Of a stretch of DNA of 64,000 nt, positions 33,266 to 43,129 are shown in pieces. This DNA is from Bettongia penicillata ogilbyi. Its lineage: Eukaryota; Chordata; Mammalia; Diprotodontia; Potoroidae. Position 1 is the stretch's first letter, and the number at the start of each line of letters is the position of its first letter. The stretch lies in assembly GCA_023548195.1 (NCBI GenBank), contig JAJHZJ010000335.1:6953677-7017676 (forward strand). The letters run 5' to 3'. Both the position numbers and the translations under genes were made by a program. The notes beneath the pieces are model-generated. The model was not told the DNA's origin, did not search any database, and was given only the letters and a program-made list of their open reading frames with translations.

Positions 33266-33289
33266 GAATGACAGAACAATTATTAGGAA

Positions 33290-34520
33290 GGAGATATTAA
33301 AAGGGGAAGATGATCAGGTGAAGCTAGAAGCAAGAGAGAGAGTTGAGGCAAGGTGAGAAGTTACAGAAAGGGGAATGGGTTAGGGGATTGGTGAACGGAG
33401 CTCTTAGCAGGAGCCAGAGTACTGCAACCCGAGAAGCGCTCAGGTAGTTGAGAGAATTCACCAGTCTCATAGATTCTGGAGCTGCTGGAAACCCATGAGT
33501 AGAGACCTGAATTTTGTTGCTTTTTGGGCTCGTTTCTCTCCAGCACTGTTATCTGTAGCCTCAGAGAGAGGAAACTTCTCAAGGATGCCTTTATTGCTCT
33601 CTACTTTCCTTTTGGTTTAAGAGGAAGAGCAGGGAGGAAGGGTGTTGGGAGTGGGGTGGGGAACAAGGGCTTTGTGTTTACTACTGTGAGAAGGGGCTGG
33701 GCATTGCTAAGAGCTGATTGGACAAAACAGAATCCCCCTATTTGAAGAACTAGCTAGAGATAGTCTACTTGGCTTTATCACTTTCTTTATCTTGTTAAAA
33801 GGGAGAACTCTTTAGATCACAGAAAAAATCTGAAGAGTTTAGACGTTTTTTCAATTTAAGGGAATTGTTGAGATCTTAACACTATCTTAGCACCTTGACA
33901 ATAGTGACTTTGTGTTAAGAGTTTGTTCTGCTTCAGTGGCCCTAAATTAGCTGAGAAGTGACTTTTTTTAGTAGGAGAGAGAGAGCTGTGAGGACCAGAA
34001 GGAGAACAGATTATCAGAGAAAATGTTTTGTTCAGTAGGTGACATGTGGTGTAGATTGCCATACAGTTATTAATTGCCCCAACACATGGGTCTCCCTGTT
34101 CATGTGTCTCTCTACTAGTACACTAGTATACGAAAAGAGGCAATGACAGTCTTTGTCCTCAGTTATGGGCAATTATAGTCTACACACTGGAACCTCCCTC
34201 CTCTTCCTCCATCCTTCAAAGATCATTTCATTGCCTTTTGAATTATGTTTCCTGATGCATTTCTTGCTGTGGTTGTTTAAACAGCTGCTATATCATATTC
34301 CAGAAGGGGCATCTTTTCACTAATAGATAAAACTTCTCTCCTTAGATACAGAACTCGGGATACACAAGAGCTTCTCTCCTTATCACTGTCCTCTACACGC
34401 AACCTATTTCAAGAATCAGAGATTCCCAGAATTTTAGACTTCAAAAATGAAGTCATTCCCTTAATAAAAAACTGGAAGCACACTTCACCATGCCTGATAA
34501 ATGGTCATCCAGTTACCTTA
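33290..34520. other. Unassigned sequence
   Basis: No gene or confidently named repeat. 33390-33770 is slightly GC-richer, with no splice context. Confidence 0.4.
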
Positions 34521-34524
34521 TTTA

Positions 34525-34797
34525 TTTAATTTATATGCAGAGTACATTTTATGAAATTCCAGGCTGGGTGAATCCAAAGCCAGAATTAAGATTGCCAGGA
34601 GAAATATCAGCAGTCTCAGATATGTAGATAATATCATTCTGATGTCAGAACATGAAGAAGAATTAAGGAGCCTCTTGATGAGGGTGAAAAGAGGAGAGTG
34701 TAAAAGTTAGCTTAAAGCTTAACATAAAAAAAAATGAAGATTTTGGTGATTGTTCCCATCACTTCCTGGCAAATAGAGGGAGAAGAAATGGAGGTGA
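34525..34797 (+). mobile_element. RTE LINE copy 2, left part
   Basis: Colinear with 32440-32700 of the first copy: 'gagtacattttatgaaattc', 'agattgccaggagaaatatc', a degenerate YADD region, 'cccatcacttcctggcaaat'. It is split from its right part by a 496-bp LTR. Confidence 0.8.
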
Positions 34798-35293
34798 TGT
34801 AGTCTAGGGGCACCAGGAACCCCCAAATGCAAGGGTACAGGGTGAGGGTCTGACTCGAAAGAATTCAACCACTCAAGCGTTCTTTCAGTTCAAGTAGTGA
34901 GTTTATTAAGACACTGTTTGGGATAGGTGAGATTCTTTGTGAGTCTGCTCTATTTGTGATGCCAATACAAGTGTGCCAGATTTTAAGAATCTGAACAATT
35001 TAATGGGGGCAAGATTGATATTTCATACAGAATGACTGTGGGAAAAGCTGGATGGGATCTAGGAGTGGTAAGTAGCCTGGCATGGTCCAGAGGTAACAGA
35101 GATAAGGGTCTAGATGGGATTAAGGAGTGTAAAGTAAGCTAATCAAATAATCCTGGTGAGCTAGGGTGGGCCCTGGGTTGAGGCACCAGTGATATAGGCT
35201 ATTGAAATGTATGGGAAAATTCAGGGACTAGGTTGCTTTCAAAGACATGGTGTTTTTCTTTCAGGGATCCAGATCCTATCCCTGTCAGAGGCA
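34798..35293 (-). mobile_element. Solo LTR inserted into the RTE copy
   Basis: A 496-bp insertion that cleanly interrupts a colinear RTE sequence. On the minus strand it begins TGCCTCTGACAGGG and ends CTAGACTACA, the TG...CA ends of a retroviral LTR. The minus strand carries AATAAA (plus 'tttatt' at 34902-34907) about 100 bp before its end. The flanks are gtga (34794-34797) and gtgt (35294-35297), a plausible 4-bp duplication with one change. No internal retroviral sequence remains. Family not identified. Confidence 0.65.
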
Positions 35294-35915
35294 GTGTCAG
35301 ATTTTATCATCTTGGCCCCAAAGATCACTGTAGATGGTGACTACAGCCGTGAAATTAAAATAAGCTTGCTGCTTGGAGGGAGAACTAAATCTGGAAAACA
35401 TACTAAAAAGCAGAGATATTACCTTGCCAACAAAGGTTGTATAGTCAAAGCTATGGTTTTTCCAGTAGCAATATATGGCTATAAGAGTTGGATTGCAAGG
35501 AAAGCTTAGTACCCCAGAATCAATGCTTTTGATGGGGGTGCTGGACAAGACGTTTGAGAGTCCCTTGGACAGCAAGGAGATCAAATCAGTCAATACTTGA
35601 AGAAATTAATTCAGGCTATTTATTGAAAGGTCAAATACTGAAGATGAATCTTAAATACTTTGGTCACATAATGAGAAGATAAGATTCATTGGAAAAAGAC
35701 CCCAATTTGGGGAAAGATTAAAGGCAAAAAGAGAAGGGATAGCAGAGGATGAGATGGACAGATAGTGTCTTGGGACATGGGCAGACTTCAAGAGATAGTG
35801 GAAGACAGAAGGGCCTGGCCTGCAAGAGATAGTGGAAGACAGAAGGGCCTGGCCTGCTATGGTCCATGGGCTCATGAAGAGTCGGGCATGACAGAGCAAC
35901 AACAGCAAAGCTTTG
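35294..35915 (+). mobile_element. RTE LINE copy 2, right part
   Basis: Resumes exactly where the left part stops: 'tgtcagattttatcatcttg', 'aagatcactgtagatggtga', on to the 3' end 'catgaagagtcgggcatgac' and 'agagcaacaacag'. An internal 34-bp tandem duplication occurs at 35791-35858. Confidence 0.85.
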
Positions 35916-36089
35916 TTAGGAAATTCTTTTTGGCATATTGCCTGAATTTGCCTCTTATGACCACCACCTGTTCTTCCTGATTCTGCCCTTTGTGGTCAAA
36001 CAAAATAATTTGAATCCCTTTTCTACATGATATGCTTTCAACTACTGGAAGACTTATGTATTCCGTGTTCCCTGGATCTTCTTTCTCTG

Positions 36090-36219
36090 ATTGGTGTGAT
36101 TGGCTGGGAAGAGTTTAGGGCTTGGAGTCAGGCGACCTGGATTTGAATTTCTATCTCTCATACTTACTAGCTCTCTGTCCCTGGGCAAGTCTCTTTAATG
36201 AGCCTCAGTTTCCTCTTCT
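36090..36219 (+). repeat. MIR SINE, left half (split)
   Basis: 'ggcttggagtcaggcgacct', 'ctgggcaagtctctttaatg', ending in 'cagtttcctcttct'. The right half resumes at 36828. Confidence 0.8.
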
Positions 36220-36827
36220 TTAGCTTTTTTCTTTTTTCAAAAAGCTGGGACAACCTATTTTTTGTCCCATGCAGTTTTCATATAGGATTTCTTGAGATAC
36301 AGCTCTTAAAAAACAGGCTTTAAAAGAGCCCATTCAATTTCAAATAGAGCTACTTGATTAAGCCTTTAAACCCAAATCACTTTAGCTTTCATTAAATGTC
36401 CAATAGCTCCCAACCCCAGCCTCTGTGGCTCATAGTTTAGATTTTGATGGCTTAGAATAAGCGTAAATAGCAATTGTTTTCTGTTCTGTCCAGAAACTTT
36501 GAGGGTGTTCCCCTCCCAAACCAATATTGTTGTAATGGTAAATTAGGCCATGTTTTGTCACAATTCTTACCTAGCTTTTAGTCATCGAGTATGAGTTACC
36601 TTAGACAAACTGGGAACTGGGAAAGACCTTAATTTAGAAAGGTCAAGGTCACTCACTGCATCCCAGGCCACAGCCATTGCCAGTCATCTTGACCTTTGAT
36701 GACTGGAGGAGAGATCAGGGTGATGATTTAGCTTAACCTCACTTCAATCCAGTTCACAAGCATGACATCATAAGCACCTTATGTTGTCATTGATCCTCTT
36801 GGAGAATGAGGGGTGAACCACAAATAA
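36220..36827 (-). mobile_element. Modular retroposon family M, copy 2, full length with TSD
   Basis: A 608-bp insertion inside a MIR. It is flanked by 14-bp duplications (36206-36219 and 36828-36841) with one mismatch. Minus-strand order: 5' module from 'cattctccaagaggatcaat', a variable middle, a 3' module ('gaaagctaaagtgatttggg', 'ctcaagaaatcctatatg'), then an A-rich tail (plus 36221-36245). This copy defines the family's ends. Confidence 0.75.
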
Positions 36828-36930
36828 CAGTTTCCTCATCTGTATAATGATGAAAATGGTACTGGAACGGTAGCTCCCCCACAGAGTTGTTGTGAGAAAA
36901 GTGTTCCATGAACCTTAACGCCATATAACT
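36828..36930 (+). repeat. MIR SINE, right half (split)
   Basis: Continues the MIR of 36090-36219: 'cagtttcctcatctgtataa', 'cagagttgttgtgagaaaag'. Confidence 0.8.
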
Positions 36931-37129
36931 CCACATACCAAAGTCCCCCACTGCTGCTTCAAACTCACTAGCAGTGGGACCTAAAGCTGTGGGATCTGGA
37001 GATAAAACAGACTCATTTGTTTAACCTGCAAAAATGCAGACGATAGGCATTCAAAGTCAGGGAACCATAATAAATGATCTCTGAGGGTCATTTCCTCCTG
37101 TCTAAGTTCAATGATTCTGTGACTGTCAA

Positions 37130-37720
37130 TTATCCCAGTGATACATTCATCCGCCAACCTATGGACTGTTAAGGTCCCTTGCTTTCTTCTCCTTCTCAGT
37201 GCTTGATTTCAGTCCTCCTCACTGTCATGGTGCCTCCACCTGGAATGATGAAATCACAAAAGATGACTCCCAATGATTCATTTAGGTAATCCTTATGAAC
37301 CTCTAAACCTTTGTATAGAGTTGGGTATTTGGGAATGGTTATAATTACCTCATGTGGCTTGAACCCTCATTTTACTTTGAATGTGAAAGCTTTTCAAATC
37401 AAATGCAGGTCCAGAAAGTCAAATTACTATTCTTTTAAATTTAATTTAATTTTGTCAATGAGCAAAATTATTTTTTCTCCCTTTGATGGACATAAAGTAT
37501 GTGCTTTATAGATGCTTGATGAGTTGAGTTGAACCAAAGATGAGCATGATCAGCATGATGCAGTAGAAAGGAAAAAGAAAAAAATAAGAAAAAGAACACC
37601 TTTGTAACAAATATTTATAGTCAGGCAAAACTAATCCATGTATTGGCTATATTTTTTAAAAGTCTCATTTTGCATTCTGAGTACATTCCCTCACTTTTGG
37701 GAGATGGTAAGTACGCTTCA
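37130..37720. other. Unassigned AT-rich sequence
   Basis: No gene or nameable repeat beyond an L2-like scrap near 37490-37530. Confidence 0.4.
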
Positions 37721-38215
37721 TCATCAGTCCTCTGATCATTATATCAATCAGTATTCTTAAGTCTTTCAAAGTTGTTTTACAATTTTGTTGTTATTTTATA
37801 AACTATTCTGTGGGTTCTATTTACTCTGCATCAGTTTATACAAATCTTCCCAGGTTTCTCTAAAACACCCCCTTTTCAAAAAAAATTTCTTATGACTTGA
37901 TAGTATTCCATTGCGTTCATACACCATAATTTCTTCAGCCATTCTCCAAATGATAATCACCCCCTTATTTTCCAGTTCTTTACCCCTAGAAAAAAGAGCT
38001 GCACAAAAATTTTTTGCACATAGGTTCTTTTCCTCTTTCTTCGATCTCTTTGGAGTATAGTCCTAGTAGTAGGTATTAATGGGTCAAAGGATTTGTGCAA
38101 AGTTGCAGATGGTTTCCAGAATGGTCATGCCAATCCATAGCTCCACCAACAGTCTATTAATGTGCCTATTTTCCTGTAGCTCCACCCACATTTTTCATTT
38201 TCCCTTATTATATTT
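37720..38215 (-). mobile_element. L1 3' region fragment
   Basis: Antisense L1 3' sequence: 'gatagtattccattgcgttc', 'caccataatttcttcagcca', 'ttctccaaatgataatcacc', 'ctttggagtatagtcctag', 'cagaatggtcatgccaatcc'. The homologous stretch occurs at 47960-48350. Confidence 0.75.
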
Positions 38216-38460
38216 CCTATTATATTCCAAACATTTGCTCAGCACTTTACAAATATTATCTCATTTGAGCCCCACAGCAACACTGAGAGATAGGTGCTAT
38301 CATTATCCCCATTTTACAGTTGAAGAAAACGAGGCAAGCAAAGGTTAAGTGACTTGCTCTGAGTCACACAAGTAGTGAGTGTCTGAGGCTGGACTGGAAC
38401 TGCGGGTCTTCCTGACTTCAGGCCCATTGGTCTACCCACTTCACCACCTAGCTGCCTGCA
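38216..38460 (-). repeat. MIR/Mar-1-type SINE (reverse)
   Basis: 'gctcagcactttacaaatat', 'cattttacagttgaagaaaa', ending in the reversed head 'cttcaccacctagctgcctg'. Confidence 0.8.
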
Positions 38461-38474
38461 GGTCTCCTGCTCCT

Positions 38475-38936
38475 ATTGCCTCTGCTTCCTATGTCCATTA
38501 CCTCTGCTTCCTATGTCCATTACCCCTGCTTCCTATGTCCATTGCCCCTGCTTCCTATGTCCATTGCCCCTGCTTCCTATGTCCATTGCCCCTGCTTCCT
38601 ATGTCCATTGCCCCTGCTTCCTATGTCCATTGCCCCTGCTTCCTATGTCCATTGCCCCTGCTTCCTATGTCCATTGCCCCTGCTTCCTATGTCCATTGCC
38701 CCTGCTTCCTATGTCCATTGCCCCTGCTTCCTATGTCCATTGCCCCTGCTTCCTATGTCCATTGCCCCTGCTTCCTATGTCCATTGCCCCTGCTTCCTAT
38801 GTCCATTGCCCCTGCTTCCTATGTCCATTGCCTCTGCTTCCTATGTCCATTGCCTCTGCTTCCTATGTCCATTGCCTCTGCTTCCTATGTCCATTGCCTC
38901 TGCTTCCTATGTCCATTGCCTCTGCTTCCTATGTCC
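38475..38936 (+). repeat. 22-bp minisatellite, exactly 21 copies
   Basis: Unit attgcccctgcttcctatgt + cc. All 21 copies are 22 bp with no indels. Variation is confined to a few positions: copies 1-2 and 17-21 carry cctctg, copies 3-16 carry cccctg, and copies 2-3 have atta instead of attg. Because 22 is not a multiple of 3 and the unit has no stop in any forward frame, all three plus frames stay open (up to 207 codons). These are not genes. Confidence 0.97.
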
Positions 38937-39119
38937 ATTAGTCTTCTGCTATATGGTGGAGAAATTTCCTTCTTAGCTCTTTCGCTGAGTGGAAGGTGGT
39001 GAGAGGGGAGACTCTGCCTCTGTTGTCAGAAGAATTATGGAACTAGAGATGGAAAGGAACTTTTCATGAAACCATAAATATAGAGCTTGAAGGACCTTAG
39101 AGTTTGGCTAGTCCAGCCT

Positions 39120-39375
39120 TCAGGGTGACTGTGTTGCACAATAGACAGAGTGCTGAGCCTGGACTCAGAAAGACTCATCTTCCTGAGTTCAAATCTGGCT
39201 TTCAGACACTTACTAGCTGTGTGAACCTGAGTGCTTCACTTCACCCTGGTTGCCTCAGTTACCCTGTCTATAAAAGGAACTAGACAAGGAAATGAAAAAA
39301 CACTCCAGTATCTTTGTCAATAAAACCCCAAACAGGGTCATGGAGAGTCAGACATAACTGAAACAACTCCACAAC
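39120..39375 (+). mobile_element. Mar-1-type SINE
   Basis: 'agagtgctgagcctggactc', 'gagttcaaatctggctttca', 'ataaaaccccaaacagggtc', 'atggagagtcagacataact', ending in an acaac-rich tail. Confidence 0.87.
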
Positions 39376-39654
39376 AACAGAAATCCAATCCCCCAAACAA
39401 AGGGAAACAAAGTTTCTTGGTTCATGTCACAAAGTGAGTAAGCAATAGAATTGAGGTTACAAGGGGTTACGAAGGGGATTGGGTGATCAGGAGATGTAGA
39501 CAGTTCTTTCCTGGAGTTTGGCAGTCAGAAAGAGACTAGCTCTATGGCAATAGCTTGAGAGGGTGACAATTTTTCATTTGTTTGAACCTGTGTTTGAGGA
39601 TAGATGAGATCTGAGAAGGTTTGTAAGTATCAGGGATGGAACAATTAGCAGACG

Positions 39655-39900
39655 TGAAAAGACTGATGGAGAGAGAGGGAGAGAGAGACACACACAGAGA
39701 CAGAGAGAGAGGTAGAGATAGAGAGAGATAGAGAGACAGAGAGACAGAGACAGAGAGAGGCAGAGACAAAGAGAGAGGTAGAGACACAAAGAGACAGAAA
39801 GAAAGAGAGAAAGAGACAGAGAGACAGAGACACAAAGAGACAGAGAGAGGCAGAGACAGAGGTAGAGATAGAAAGAGATAGAGAGACAGAGAGAGACAGT
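39655..39900. repeat. GA/GAGACA-rich microsatellite
   Basis: About 245 bp of imperfect gaga, gagaca and gatagaga units. The reverse strand yields Leu/Ser-rich open frames that are not genes. Confidence 0.95.
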
Positions 39901-39984
39901 GAATGATCAAATGGCACCTGAAGGAGACAGGAGGGAATGGGATCAAAGCTACAAATGGAATAGTCATCATCCCATTCTCTGTTG

Positions 39985-40245
39985 TATTTCACCCTTCCTT
40001 CTCAAAGAGGACCAGTGACATGAGGAGGGTGATGTCTTGACTTGCAAGCGAATTGGATATGTGAGGCAGGACTGTGCAAAGTCCTCATCCTCAATCTCTC
40101 TTCCAGAGTCATTAGAGTCCAGTGACAAGACATAGGTCAGGATGACTGGTGATGACCCCCTCCCATTCTCTAAGATAGAGCTAAAGGAGGAGAGGATGGA
40201 TGGAAAGGAGTTTTGAAACAGAGAGAAGGAAGACAAGGTAGCTCA
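39985..40245 (+). mobile_element. Modular retroposon family M, copy 3 (5' module)
   Basis: 'ctcaaagaggaccagtgaca', 'gatgtcttgacttgcaagcg', 'aattggatatgtgaggcagg', 'tccagagtcattagagtcc'. Confidence 0.7.
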
Positions 40246-40249
40246 TGGA

Positions 40250-41440
40250 GGCTGACCTTAACCTTCTCAGTAAATTATAAGGTAAGGTCACCTGTTTGGG
40301 AGTTAGTTTTGGGAGCAGAGTTGGAGGCTTGAGGGGAGAGAAAGTTTAGAAGAGACCTTGAAGAGAGTGTCATGGAAATTCATCGAGATAAAGAAAAGGC
40401 ATTTCCTCCATCAATGAGAACCCATTTGATACTAGATTACGCAAATTTGTCTCCAGTAAGTATGTTTTTGAGACTTTCTCCACTTGTATTCAAGTCTTCC
40501 AAGAGGAGCAGAGAAAGTAGATTGGGATGGGGGGTGAATGATAAAGGGTTGAGAATTAGCAAGGAGCAAACAGCAGAAAGACAAGGAAGCAAAGTATTTA
40601 AGGGTGAAGGCTAACATAAACTAGAAATATTTGGCCATGAGATTGAGGTTCAAGGGTTGTTAAGAAAGTGAAACTTGGGCAGGTGTGCTGGACTGGGGAA
40701 ATGGGATTTCAAGGACGGAATGAGAACTGATTTAGGAGATGGTGTATGGGACAAAGAATGATGTGATTGTTGCCAGCAAGCACCAGCAGCAGCAGCTGCA
40801 ACAAGAATCCAAGTTTCAGAGTCCAAGATCTTGAAAGTGAAAAGTTTGGAGATGACAGTGAGGTTGAAAGTATGATCTAGCCTGTGTGGAGCAGAGGTAG
40901 ATGAGCCAATGTGACCATGGGGACTGGGAAGGTTGCTGAATTAGGACTTGTTAAAAAGGTCATGAAGATGACCGTGGCAGTTACCAAGACCAAGGGCAGG
41001 GGTTGTGATACTGTGGAAGACATTGATCCATCCACTGAATTTCAACACTGGTTTAAATTGGGTGACAAGATGGAGTCAGCCTCAAAGAAGGAGACTTGAC
41101 TGAATGGTTGTGGCAGAGAAAGAACGTGGAAGCAATTGTGGGGAGCAATACTGAGAAGCAAGAAATATGCCAAATTGTCTTCCTGGCCAAGTGTGTCAGT
41201 GTTTGCCAGGAAGGGTGACCAACATTGGAGTGGGTGGCAGGGAGGTGGCGTCTTCAGCAGGAAGCCAGTTTTCAGTGATTTCCAGAAGCTGAGAGTTTGG
41301 AAAGAGGAGATCTATGATGGAGAACAGCAGAACAGGAGCTCTAAAGTACACAGTGGACATCAGGACACAGAAGGATAGGACTTAGGGAAGGTAAGAGAGG
41401 AAAGACAATTAAAGATAGGAGGAGAGGTAACCCTTCTGGG
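40250..41440. other. Unassigned purine-rich sequence
   Basis: About 1.2 kb of purine-rich plus-strand sequence with open frames of 60-80 codons that match nothing I know. It may be an old LINE or other repeat. A short CAG run (40784-40800) is present. No promoter or splice structure found. Confidence 0.35.
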
Positions 41441-42085
41441 CAGACCTTATTCTGGAATTACTTGGATTAAAAGAGGAGGAGCAATGATTTTGCCAATTTG
41501 GGGGTAGGGAAAGACCAAATAAGGGAAAGTCTGTAACATGAATCAGCCTTGAGATTGCAGTTGGAATTTTGGTATAAAGGTGACCCTGCTGCTGGTTTCT
41601 ACCTTTGCACTGGGGATGAGCAGGAGAAGATAACTATGATAGCTTCTAGGGTACAGAATGTCAAAGGTGGAAAGGACTTTAAAACCTAGAATGCCAACTC
41701 CAGAGGAAGCTAGTTAATGCCGTAGTAACTGTGATAAAATCCGGGAATGTTTACTGGCTGTCTGTCATTTAGCTCCTAGACCCAGATTTGGGTCAGACTC
41801 TACATCTGACGTACAGCCCTAACTACACCTTCCTCCTTCTCCTTCTGTGCCAAACAATCTGAATTCAGTTTAACCTGATTCAGTAAGATTATTCAACAGA
41901 ATATTTCCACTTCTCCTTGGGAAGAGAAAGTCCTGGAACATTGGGGGCTAATGAGGCAAGGTGAGCCTGCAAGGCAGTGTGGCACCATGGAAAGACACCT
42001 GTAAGAGTTGGAAAATCTCAGTTCTACTTATAATTCTGTCACTGTAACTGACTGTTACTTGTTCCTTTGTCTGTAAAAATGAGGA
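41440..42085. other. Unassigned sequence with one 33-bp-type unit
   Basis: A single reversed 33-bp-type unit at 41650-41700 ('cagaatgtcaaaggtggaaa'). A MIR-like core lies near 41975-42085. Otherwise nothing recognised. Confidence 0.4.
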
Positions 42086-42094
42086 TATTGGACA

Positions 42095-42425
42095 AGAACA
42101 ATCAAGTCAACAAGCATTTGTTAATATCTACTATATGCCAGGCACCGTGCTAAATGCTGGCGATACCAAGAAAGTAAAAGAAAATAAAACCAGTGCCCCC
42201 ACCCCTACCCCCCAGGTCCTGCCCTCAAGACAACAAGCAAACAACTATGTCGGAACGAGATATGGATGGAGTAAAGAGGAGATAATCTAGGGGCAGATGT
42301 GAAGGGAGAATGAAGGAAAAGATTTTCCAGAAGGCTGGGCTGGGTCATCTGGGACCTGAAGGAAGCCAGGTATTCAGGAAAGCACACCTGAGGGTTCTTA
42401 GAACAGCCTGAATGGCCTAGGGCCT
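42095..42425 (-). mobile_element. L2 LINE 3' region fragment
   Basis: 'caacaagcatttgttaatat', 'tatatgccaggcaccgtgct', 'cctgccctcaagacaacaag', 'gacctgaaggaagccagg'. Confidence 0.7.
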
Positions 42426-42759
42426 GAAGATTAGGGCCTATGAAGATTGGGAAAAGGAATTTGGCAAATTTGGTCTACATAAGGGTGAACCTACCGAGGG
42501 TACCGTAACTATAACGAAGTGTGTGGTCAATCCGAAGTGGAATGGAATGCGTTGAGAGATAGTAATTGTGTCTACCCCTGTCTTCCCCTCCCCACTGGAG
42601 GAATTCTGTTAAAGCCTGGTGACCACTTGTTGAGGGTGCTGAGTCTAGAGGGGATGATTGCTCCACTATGAATCACTGATGATCTCCATTAAGGGTTGGA
42701 TTATCTGATTTTGGAGGTTTCTTCCTAGTCACGACTTAGTGATTCTGTGACTGGACAAT

Positions 42760-43105
42760 CTACAAAGTCCCTCCCAACTTCAAGATTCTGTGTTTTCTCA
42801 GTCAGCTCTGACCTGTATCCTAAGGTCCCTCCCAGCTCCTATATTCTGGGCTCTAAAATCCCTCCTAGCTGTGACATTTTATAATAGTAGTAGATGCCTT
42901 TTATATAGCCCTTTACAGTTTGCAAAGCCCTTTCCATTTATTATTTCATTTAAGCCAGAGCATAAACCTGTTACTAGGCATTATTTTAAGCCAGACCTAT
43001 GATTTTATTGGTATAAAGTACTTTTGGTTAGGAAACTCTGTTGGCACTTGGATTTGAATCCAAGTCTTCCTGACTGAGGTCAACTCTCTATCCAATTCTA
43101 CCTGC
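42760..43105. repeat. 33-bp units (plus, about 3-4) and a minus-strand MIR fragment
   Basis: 42765-42880 repeats 'aaggtccctcccagctc'-type motifs. 42885-43105 is a MIR-like piece ('cctttacagtttgcaaagcc'). Confidence 0.65.
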
Positions 43106-43129
43106 ACAAGGGATCCCATCTCATCCTGT

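Larger units (their letters stand above)
30158..33285 (+). mobile_element. RTE/BovB-type LINE, nearly full length
   Basis: About 3.1 kb running from a 5' segment ('cataactgccttgtcatgg') to a 3' end containing 'ggggtcatgaagaggcagac' and 'acaacggaatgacagaacaa'. It encodes a recognisable single RTE polyprotein, now broken (see the pseudogene entry). The 3' end closely resembles Mar-1-type SINE tails. A 52-bp tatc microsatellite (32404-32455) sits inside the reverse-transcriptase region. The order of domains and the short tail are as expected for RTE, and the marsupial context agrees. Confidence 0.88.

Noticed and set aside
745..38936. CRISPR-like arrays
   Set aside because: The 33-bp and 22-bp repeats are directly adjacent with no unique spacers, and the genome is vertebrate.
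38379..39002. Overlapping frames of 142-207 codons rich in Leu-Pro-Met-Ser
   Set aside because: All three forward frames of the 22-bp array are open. No start context, domain or splice evidence.
39542..39992. Ser-Leu-Cys-rich minus-strand frames of 71-142 codons
   Set aside because: Translation of a GA-rich microsatellite; not a signal-peptide or membrane protein.
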